Below the pieces are notes generated by a model. It had not been told where the DNA came from. It saw nothing but the letters and a program-made list of their open reading frames with translations, and did not search any database. The translations under genes and the position numbers were made by a program. Source: Lysobacterales bacterium (GTDB lineage: Bacteria > Pseudomonadota > Gammaproteobacteria > Xanthomonadales > Rhodanobacteraceae). From it: 16,992 nucleotides of DNA. This document shows positions 6,980 through 16,992 of this stretch, in pieces. The stretch lies in assembly GCA_013298265.1 (NCBI GenBank), contig JAAFHE010000010.1, positions 1-16,992 on the forward strand, written 5' to 3'. Within the stretch, counting starts at the first letter, position 1; each line of letters starts with the position of its first letter.

Positions 6980-8725
6980 ATGCCACAGCATCCGCAGTTT
7001 GAATCTTTCAAGTTGGCCTGGCGCGAGCGGGACTACGCGCTCGCGCTGACGCACATCGATGCGGTGATCGCCGCGCATCCGCAGGTTGCGTCACTGCGGT
7101 GGTATCGCGCTAACTGCCTGGAAAAGCTCGAACGGTATCGGGACGCGCTGCTGACCGTCGACACGGTGCTGTCGCTGCAACCCGACCATGCGCCAGCGCT
7201 GGTCAGGCAGGTGGCGCTGGAGTGGAGCCGCGACACGCCTGACGAAGAAAGTGAGGACGCGCAGGACGAGGATCTGACGCCAGCCCAGACGGCCGAACGC
7301 GAACGCCAGCATGCCGAACAGCGGCGCCGTCACGTCGCACAATTGCAGCGTGCGCTCGCGATCGATCCGTCGCTGGCCGATGCGTGCTTCGCGCTGTCGC
7401 AGCTGCTGCGGCAATCGGTGGGCGGCGAATGGACGGCGTCCGATCCGCAGGCCGACGCCTTGCTCGAACGCGCGATCACGCTTGAGCCCGACCGCGTGGA
7501 GTTCCGTGCCGCGCAGGCGGAGATACACGAGTTTCGCGCCATGCAGGTGCCCGACGACGCACCGGACCACGCGTTCGTCACAGCCTTCACCGGCATGAAG
7601 TACCTGCGCGCCGAACTGGAGGCCGCACTGCGCGAGTTCACGCGATGCGCGCAGCTCGACGCTACGCATCGCTATCACCTCAAGGCAGCAAAGGTGCTGC
7701 ACAACCTTGGGCGCTTCGACGATGCACTGGCGCAGTACGACCTTGCGCTGGCGCGACTGCCGGCCGACGCGCCACAACGCCCCTATGTGCTGGAGGCCCG
7801 CGCGCGCTCCGAAAACAACGGCGCCGGCGAACGCGATCAAATGGCCTCGCTACTGGAGAGCTTCATCGCGGCGGGCGATCGCAACCAGGATGACGACACC
7901 GTCGCGACCGCGTTACTCGGCGCGGCCCGCGCCGTGCGCAAGGGCAAGACCGTCAGCGAGGCAGTGGCCGCGCGCCTGTCGGAATCGCCCGACGATCTGA
8001 CGGCCGCAAACATCGCCGAGCAGATCCTCAACGTCGCCTACGAGGACGCACCCGGACTCGTCGCGGTCGACAGCGCGACGTTTCCGGCGTTCCAGCGCAA
8101 CTATGCGGCACGCCAGCGCAAAGCACTCGCAGCGGCCGGATTCCGACACCTCGCCGACGCCGAGGCGGTGGGCATGACACGCACACTGGGACAGCGCACC
8201 CTGCTGAGGTTCTACGCGGACGAAAGCGGCGCAACCACGGTCGATACGTTTGCGCTGAAGCCGAAGTGGCCCGGATTCGTGGCTTTCCTGCTACTGGCGG
8301 TGACGGGAAAGTGGAAGACCCACACAATGACCGAATGCACCACGCTGATCGAGGACGGCGGTTTCCTCATGACGCAGTACGAAAACCTCTCACCGTTCGG
8401 CTATGGCGACGCCGTCGACATCGAACGGCTGCCGCGCAGTACCACCGTGGCGGCACTCGTCGCCCGGCATCGCCAGCGTGTCGCGAGCTACCTGCAGGCA
8501 CATCCGCAGGCGCGCGCGCTGCCGGCGACCGACCTGGCCGGCATCGAGGCGAACATCCGTCGCGGACAGGCGATCAAGCGCGCCTACCGGCAATCCATCG
8601 GCTATGTTTCCGACGGCGAACTGCGCGGGATGCTCGGTGGCCACTACGACCGCTTCGCCGAAAAAATCCGTCGCAAACTCGTCGAGCTGGCGCCCGACCG
8701 CGAGGAAAGCGCGGTCAACGGCTGA
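6980..8725 (+). CDS. Tetratricopeptide-repeat protein with an unrecognised C-terminal half
   Basis: The protein has 581 residues. It has no signal peptide or clear transmembrane helix, so it is probably cytoplasmic. The N-terminal about 300 residues are helical TPR-type repeats: WRERDYALALTHIDAVIAAH, then RANCLEKLERYRDALLTVD, and later AKVLHNLGRFDDALAQYDLA. Between repeats lie an acidic, probably disordered stretch (about residues 92-105, DEESEDAQDEDL) and a charged coiled segment ending in QLQRALAIDPSLADA. From about residue 350 the sequence changes to a domain with WPGFVAFLLLAVTGKWKTHT, FLMTQYENLSPFGYGD and a helical, basic end (GQAIKRAYRQSIGYVSDGEL) that I cannot assign. ATG 6980 follows AGGGG closely; the frame is open further upstream but looks non-coding. 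The gene is convergent with lhr (74 bases between stops). TPR domains bind proteins; the partner is unknown. Confidence 0.8.
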   Translation: MPQHPQFESFKLAWRERDYALALTHIDAVIAAHPQVASLRWYRANCLEKLERYRDALLTVDTVLSLQPDHAPALVRQVALEWSRDTPDEESEDAQDEDLTPAQTAERERQHAEQRRRHVAQLQRALAIDPSLADACFALSQLLRQSVGGEWTASDPQADALLERAITLEPDRVEFRAAQAEIHEFRAMQVPDDAPDHAFVTAFTGMKYLRAELEAALREFTRCAQLDATHRYHLKAAKVLHNLGRFDDALAQYDLALARLPADAPQRPYVLEARARSENNGAGERDQMASLLESFIAAGDRNQDDDTVATALLGAARAVRKGKTVSEAVAARLSESPDDLTAANIAEQILNVAYEDAPGLVAVDSATFPAFQRNYAARQRKALAAAGFRHLADAEAVGMTRTLGQRTLLRFYADESGATTVDTFALKPKWPGFVAFLLLAVTGKWKTHTMTECTTLIEDGGFLMTQYENLSPFGYGDAVDIERLPRSTTVAALVARHRQRVASYLQAHPQARALPATDLAGIEANIRRGQAIKRAYRQSIGYVSDGELRGMLGGHYDRFAEKIRRKLVELAPDREESAVNG

Positions 8726-8799
8726 AGCACACAGGCACAGGGCGCATCCATCGGCCGAAACGGTGGCGGCCGGCGGCGACATACCACCCCGAGGGCCGC

Positions 8800-13320
<4,521 letters not shown>

Positions 13321-13365
13321 GGGGCGATGCTATCTGGAAGTGCAGCCACGGTGCGCAGGTGGCTG

Positions 13366-13542
13366 GCCCGCCTTTCTCACACCCGTTTGTAGCGAGGCCG
13401 GCGAGACGCCGTCCTGATGCGCGCCGCAGACTTCAGTGACGGCGAAGGCGGAGCCGAGACTGCGTCGCGCCGACACAAGGGAGCAGCGTGCATCAGGGCG
13501 AGTCTATCGGCGGCCGCAGTAGAAGGGGTGAGAAAAGCGGGC
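13366..13542 (-). mobile_element. MITE-like repeat, copy B, between the S41 gene and lhr
   Basis: This copy is 177 bp, in the same orientation as copy A and closely similar along its full length (shared CGCAGTAGAAGGGGTG near one end and GTAGCGAGGCC near the other). Flanks are TG at 13364-13365 and TG at 13543-13544. It lies 45 bp upstream of the lhr ATG, so it forms most of the promoter and leader region of lhr unless lhr is cotranscribed from upstream. Element plus 2 bp is 179, not a multiple of three, in contrast to the copy inside lhr. The peptide STAAADRLALMHAAP is readable on the minus strand. Confidence 0.85.
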
Positions 13543-13805
13543 TGGCATTGGGCACGCAGCTCAAAGCGGCAGGCGAACGCAAGCGGGCGGGCCATCGCCG
13601 AAGGATCGTGGTCGCGGTGCGCGCATACCGCAGCCCGCAACTGTGCGATGGCAGCGACCCGGGAATCAAGCGTTGGAACCGTCGCTACAGCATCCACAGC
13701 GTCGGCGGATAGCACAGCGCAATATACCGGCTTCTCTCGCACATGATGTTCGGCTTGCAGAACGGCGAGATATTTGCCGATACGTTTACTGAGCCGCGCA
13801 GCCAA
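13377..13805 (-). CDS. Hypothetical ORF in frame after the S41 stop, ending in repeat copy B
   Basis: I do not recognise this frame. It is in the same frame as the S41 peptidase and opens directly after that gene's stop at 13833. Residues such as AARLSKRIGKYLAVLQAE and REKPVYCAVLSADAVDAV look protein-like. The only starts are weak (TTG at 13805), with no Shine-Dalgarno. About the last 55 codons and the stop come from repeat copy B. Possible readings are a small unknown gene whose 3' end was replaced by the repeat, a former extension of the S41 protein, or a chance open frame in GC-rich DNA. No other gene is visible in the 290 bases between the repeat and the S41 stop. Confidence 0.25.
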   Translation of the reverse strand: MAARLSKRIGKYLAVLQAEHHVREKPVYCAVLSADAVDAVATVPTLDSRVAAIAQLRAAVCAHRDHDPSAMARPLAFACRFELRAQCQPAFLTPSTAAADRLALMHAAPLCRRDAVSAPPSPSLKSAARIRTASRRPRYKRV

Positions 13806-13832
13806 CCATGGCCACCCCGCATCGATATCCGT

Positions 13833-14924
13833 TCAATCCAGCTCGGCAATCCGCTCACGCATCTGATCCCGTCGATGCGCATCGGACTCGCCGAGCAACA
13901 TTTCCCTGAGGATAGCGACCTGTGCCACTTCCAGGGCGCGTTTCGCCGACACGGCAAGCTGCGGCGTTACGCCGACGCCTTCCCAGTCCGTATGCGTTAC
14001 CGGACTGATCGGGCGCCCGGACGGAACGAACAGCATGAAATGTGCGCTGAGCCGGCGCGGGCTGCCCGCATGCGCGCCGCCGCCGGTGGTTTCGCCGACC
14101 AGGGTCGCACGGCCGGCATTCTTCAGCGCGTAGGCGAAGTCTTCGCAACCGGAAAACGTATCGGCGCTGGTCAGCAGATAGACGCGACGCGCCTCGCCGT
14201 ACTTCGGGCCGCCTACGCTTTGTGTCGTCCAGCGCACTTCGGTGTGGTTTTCGTCGCGGAAGTAGATGTCGTTGAGATGCGTAGGCTCGTCGAAAAGATA
14301 GCTCGCGAACAGCATGACGGTCTCCGGATCACCACCACCGCAGCGGCGCAGATCGATCACGAGTGCATCGGTGTCGCGCAGCAGGGTCATCGCCGCGGCG
14401 ATGCGCGCAGTGGCCGGCTCAGGCCTGCCGAAAGCGTGCAGGTCGATATAGCCGATATTGAACTGCAGGCGGTCGACATTGTGGAAGCCGTGGTTCAGGC
14501 GCCGCGACGTCTGCTGCTCAGCGGCTTCCTGTTCCGGTGAGCGCCCCGAGGCGTCTTCGCTCAGCGCCTGCGCGAAATAGCGCACCGCAAGATGCCGGTC
14601 CCCGGTCTGGGCCTGCAGCAGGTCGCTGAGGCGCTCGGCAAAGGCCTGCGCGCTGGATAGCTTGTCGAACTCGCCGCGCTGCCCGGCATCGCGCAGATGC
14701 CTGCCGGCCGCCGCAGCTTTTTCCGGAAATACGTAGCCGCGTTCCAGCTGTGCTTTCGCATTCTCGATCACCTCCTGCCGCAAAGCGGCGTCGATGACCA
14801 TGTCCGGCTGCGGCGGCCCCGATCCGCCTGAGCCCATCAATCCGAGTGCTTTCAGCGCCATCGCGCCGGTCACTGCCACTGCCAGAACAACGGCCATTCC
14901 CAGCATCCACTTTCTTCGCTGCAT
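13833..14924 (-). CDS. Membrane-anchored S41-family peptidase (IRBP-like)
   Basis: The protein has 363 residues. A positively charged start and one hydrophobic helix (MQRRKWMLGMAVVLAVAVTG, about residues 7-28) form a signal anchor or uncleaved signal, placing the catalytic part in the periplasm. About residues 42-130 are the helical N-terminal domain seen in interphotoreceptor-retinoid-binding-protein-like S41 enzymes (RQEVIENAKAQLERGYVFPE, then TGDRHLAVRY). The catalytic core follows: IGYIDLHAF, ALVIDLRRCGGGDPETV, then LLTSADTFSGCEDFAYALKN with the probable nucleophile Ser258, and GETTGGGAHAGSPRRLSAHF. The end, DWEGVGVTPQLAV, is also typical. ATG 14924 is chosen for GAGGAA six bases upstream. 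It follows the baeSR-like pair on the same strand, separated by 217 bases that hold most of repeat copy C. The substrate is unknown; S41 enzymes usually degrade or trim exported proteins. Confidence 0.87.
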   Translation of the reverse strand: MQRRKWMLGMAVVLAVAVTGAMALKALGLMGSGGSGPPQPDMVIDAALRQEVIENAKAQLERGYVFPEKAAAAGRHLRDAGQRGEFDKLSSAQAFAERLSDLLQAQTGDRHLAVRYFAQALSEDASGRSPEQEAAEQQTSRRLNHGFHNVDRLQFNIGYIDLHAFGRPEPATARIAAAMTLLRDTDALVIDLRRCGGGDPETVMLFASYLFDEPTHLNDIYFRDENHTEVRWTTQSVGGPKYGEARRVYLLTSADTFSGCEDFAYALKNAGRATLVGETTGGGAHAGSPRRLSAHFMLFVPSGRPISPVTHTDWEGVGVTPQLAVSAKRALEVAQVAILREMLLGESDAHRRDQMRERIAELD

Positions 14925-15028
14925 CGCATATTCCTCGCCAGTCCGAAGCATTGAAACCAGGCTCCAGCCTGACGCGGGAATGTGAGGACTTTATGGGCAA
15001 GGGCTGCGCTGCCGATCCAAGCGCGCTA

Positions 15029-15205
15029 GCCCGGATTTCTCTCGCATCTTCTACTGCGGCCGCCGATAGACTCGCCCTGATGGGCGCTGCGCCCGCGGTT
15101 CGGCTCGACGTAAAGTCGGCTTCGCCTTCGCCGTCAATCAGTCAGCGGCGCGCTTCGGGACAGGTCTCGACGACGTCGCTACGAACGGGCGTGAGAAATC
15201 CGGGC
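15029..15205 (+). mobile_element. MITE-like repeat, copy C, forming the 3' end of the BaeR-like gene
   Basis: This copy is 177 bp and inverted relative to copies A and B. Left end GCCCGGATTTCTC pairs with right end GAGAAATCCGGGC as a perfect 13-bp terminal inverted repeat. Flanks are TA at 15027-15028 and TG at 15206-15207. On the plus strand the shared frame reads STAAADRLALMGAAP and SASPSPSISQRRASG, the fullest of the three. Read on the minus strand it supplies the last about 20 codons and the stop of the response regulator. It is more diverged from A and B than they are from each other, by eye. Confidence 0.85.
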
Positions 15206-15870
15206 TGGATTTCGATGCGATAGCCAAGGCCGTAGACCGATTCGATGACGTCGACCTCAGGCAGCACCTCAGCAAATTTTCGCCGCAGGTTCTTGATATG
15301 CGTATCGATCGCGCGGTCGGCGACATCGAGTCTGTCGCGGCTGGCGATATCGAGCAGCCGCGCACGTGAGTAGATCGTGCCCGGTCGCTGTGCCATCGCC
15401 GCGAACAGCCGATATTCGCTCGCCGTCAGGCGCACCACGTGCGAGCCGACCAGCACCTGCTGCGCCGCGTCGTCGACCCGGATGCGCGGCGGCTCGCGCA
15501 CCGGGAGCCGCGGCCGGCGCAGGATCGCCCTGATGCGTGCGATCAGTTCGCGCGGACTGAACGGCTTGCACACATAGTCGTCTGCGCCGGAATCAAGGCC
15601 GAGCAGCCGATCGATTTCCTCGACCTTCGCGGTCAGCATGATGATCGGCACGTCGGAGAATTCGCGCACCGCCTTACAAACTTCCAGTCCGTCGAGTCCG
15701 GGCAGCATCAGGTCGAGAACGATCAGGTCGGGCGCGGTACGCCGTATGCAATCCAACGCGGCGGCCCCATCGGCCATCACCTGCGTCGCATAGCCCTCGG
15801 CGATGGCGTAGTCGGCGACGATAGCTGCGAGATCGTTTTCGTCTTCGACGATCAGGATCGACGAAATCAT
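15142..15870 (-). CDS. baeR: BaeR-like OmpR-family response regulator with a repeat-derived C-terminus
   Basis: The protein has 242 residues. The receiver domain (1-120) has the acidic pocket EDE at 9-11, phospho-acceptor Asp53 in VLDLMLPGLDG, Thr80 and Lys102 in DDYVCKPFSPRE. The segment FSDVPIIMLTAKVEEIDRLL is very like E. coli BaeR. The winged-helix DNA-binding domain (about 130-220) includes LTASEYRLF, RAIDTHIKNLRRKF and VYGLGYRIE, where OmpR-type regulators normally end. The last about 20 residues (PGFLTPVRSDVVETCPEARR) and the stop are encoded by repeat copy C, so they are not ancestral. ATG 15870 overlaps the kinase stop as ATGA, showing translational coupling. In E. coli BaeSR responds to envelope stress and controls efflux genes; no efflux gene is visible here. 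The tail adds residues after the fold, so function is probably retained. Confidence 0.9.
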   Translation of the reverse strand: MISSILIVEDENDLAAIVADYAIAEGYATQVMADGAAALDCIRRTAPDLIVLDLMLPGLDGLEVCKAVREFSDVPIIMLTAKVEEIDRLLGLDSGADDYVCKPFSPRELIARIRAILRRPRLPVREPPRIRVDDAAQQVLVGSHVVRLTASEYRLFAAMAQRPGTIYSRARLLDIASRDRLDVADRAIDTHIKNLRRKFAEVLPEVDVIESVYGLGYRIEIQPGFLTPVRSDVVETCPEARR

Positions 15871-16992
15871 GGCGCGATCAGGCCAAGCACCACACGGGCG
15901 CGCAAACCGCCAAGAGGCGAGGCGGAAAATTCCAGTCGGCCGCCGTGCGCTTCGACAATCTGCCTGCACAGCGCAAGCCCCAGCCCGCTGCCGCCCGTCT
16001 GCCGGCTGCGTGACGAGTCCGGTCGAAAAAATCGCTCGCCCAGGCGCGCCAGTGCGACGTGCGGCACGCCCGGCGTAGCATCGTCGACGACGACATGCAA
16101 CTCCTCGCCAACCACCTCGAGCTGCAAATCGATGGCACCGCCAGTGTCGGTATAGCGCGCGCAGTTCTCCAGAAGGTTCGTGATCACCCGGCGCAATTGC
16201 TCCGCACTGCATAGAGAGGTCGAGCGCTCGGGCGCGGCGCCGACGGACGCCCGCAGGCCGGCGGCACGGAACTTGTCCACAAAACTTGAAAATACCTCGC
16301 ATACCAGCAGCCAGACATCGGTCGCCGCTCGCTCGCCGTCGAGCTGTCCGACGTCTGCGCGCGCCAACACATACAGATCGTCGACCAGTATGCCCAGCGC
16401 GCTGACCTGGCGCAGCATCAACGCGATGTTGTCCGGCGTCGCACGGCGTATGCCGTCCTGCAGGCTTTCCAGTTGCGCACGCAGTACCGACAGCGGCGTG
16501 CGCAGTTCGTGCGAGGTATCGGCGACCCAGCGCCGGCGCATCGCATCGGTATCCGCCAGCCGTGCAGCCAGCCGGTCGAACGCCTGTGCGAGCTCGCCGA
16601 GTTCGTCGCCTCGCCGGATCGCCACGCGCGTGTCGAAATACCCGTCCTCCAGTCGGCGGCTGGCGTCGCGCAAGCGCCGTATCGGCCGGCGGAAATGCGC
16701 GGCCAGCAAAGCCGCGACAACCGCGCTCAGCAGTACGCCAAGCCCCAGCACCAACAGCAGCCGCTCCTGCTGCTGCATCAGAAACGCAACAGCGAGTGCG
16801 TCGTCGGGATTGCGCGACTGCGCCAGCACGACATAGCCGACCGTACGTCCGTCCACGTCGATGGATCGACGGATCGTGTCGATCGATGCGAATGCAATCA
16901 CCCAGCGATTCGCCGTGTTTCCCGCCAGACGCCGTTCGCGCGCATCGAGCAGGCCGATGCGATCAGCCAGTTGGGCAGCCGGCACGCTGGCG
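15867..16992 (-). CDS. baeS: BaeS-like sensor histidine kinase, 5' end outside the window
   Basis: About 374 C-terminal residues are visible; the start lies beyond 16992. In order: part of the periplasmic sensor (LLDARERRLAG, then DVDGRTVGYVVLAQSRNPDD, as in BaeS), a transmembrane helix (LLLVLGLGVLLSAVVAALLA), a HAMP domain (RRPIRRLRDASRRLEDGYFD), the HisKA dimerisation helix with the phosphorylated His in SHELRTPLSVL, the BaeS-like LVDDLYVLARADVG, and an HATPase domain with N-box NLLENCARYT, G1-like DDATPGVP and G2 GGSGLGLAL. It autophosphorylates and passes the phosphate to the regulator whose ATG overlaps its TGA. The HATPase G1 box reads DDATPGVP rather than the usual DxGxG, as in several BaeS relatives. 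It heads the visible minus-strand block, so that block's promoter is outside the window. Confidence 0.9.
   Translation of the reverse strand, partial: ASVPAAQLADRIGLLDARERRLAGNTANRWVIAFASIDTIRRSIDVDGRTVGYVVLAQSRNPDDALAVAFLMQQQERLLLVLGLGVLLSAVVAALLAAHFRRPIRRLRDASRRLEDGYFDTRVAIRRGDELGELAQAFDRLAARLADTDAMRRRWVADTSHELRTPLSVLRAQLESLQDGIRRATPDNIALMLRQVSALGILVDDLYVLARADVGQLDGERAATDVWLLVCEVFSSFVDKFRAAGLRASVGAAPERSTSLCSAEQLRRVITNLLENCARYTDTGGAIDLQLEVVGEELHVVVDDATPGVPHVALARLGERFFRPDSSRSRQTGGSGLGLALCRQIVEAHGGRLEFSASPLGGLRARVVLGLIAP

Noticed and set aside
13833..16992. A new defence or secretion system built from the kinase, regulator, S41 peptidase and Lhr
   Set aside because: Each gene fits a common housekeeping family. 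Only the kinase and regulator are tightly coupled, the others are spaced by gaps holding repeats, and no partner nuclease or effector is seen. Lhr systems with partner genes exist elsewhere but not here.

Overview
The window is GC-rich, gene-dense proteobacterial chromosome. The outer-membrane MipA/OmpV protein, the BaeS/BaeR-type two-component pair, the long Lhr helicase and a secreted protein ending in VGVFADGFD suggest a gammaproteobacterium, most likely of the Lysobacterales/Xanthomonadales (for example the Rhodanobacteraceae). That placement is inference from gene content and remembered family habits; no search was run.

Layout. 1-1410: a possible terminator tail, a MipA/OmpV outer-membrane protein, and a decayed internal piece of an S41-peptidase-like gene. 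1411-4315: a secreted fibronectin-type-III protein (minus), a DUF3224 protein (minus) and a divergent AraC-type regulator (plus). 4316-6003: a degraded stretch with the frameshifted 3' end of a haloperoxidase-type alpha/beta hydrolase, then a DUF5694 gene whose signal peptide is one base out of frame with its domain. 6004-8725: GC-rich intergenic hairpins, a SnoaL/CaMKII-AD-like lipoprotein (minus), and a TPR protein with an unrecognised C-terminal half (plus). 8800-16992: a minus-strand block, in transcription order a BaeS-like sensor kinase (cut by the window edge), a BaeR-like regulator, a membrane-anchored S41 peptidase, and a full-length Lhr-type helicase.

The most notable feature is a family of three copies of a 177-178 bp element at 11808-11985, 13366-13542 and 15029-15205. 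The copies have imperfect terminal inverted repeats beginning GCCCG...TTTCTC and are flanked by TA/TG dinucleotides. No transposase gene is visible, so they look like MITEs. One copy sits inside lhr, where 178 bp plus a 2-bp target duplication equals exactly 60 codons and leaves the helicase frame open. A second copy supplies the last about 20 codons and the stop of baeR. The third lies 45 bp upstream of the lhr start and ends a hypothetical ORF. One strand of the element has a shared stop-free frame (STAAADRLALM.AAP...PSPS). This recalls the Rickettsia palindromic elements that insert in frame into proteins, but in an unrelated lineage.

Apart from the kinase/regulator pair, functional links between neighbours are weak. 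The first 6 kb shows marked decay: two remnants and one frameshift.
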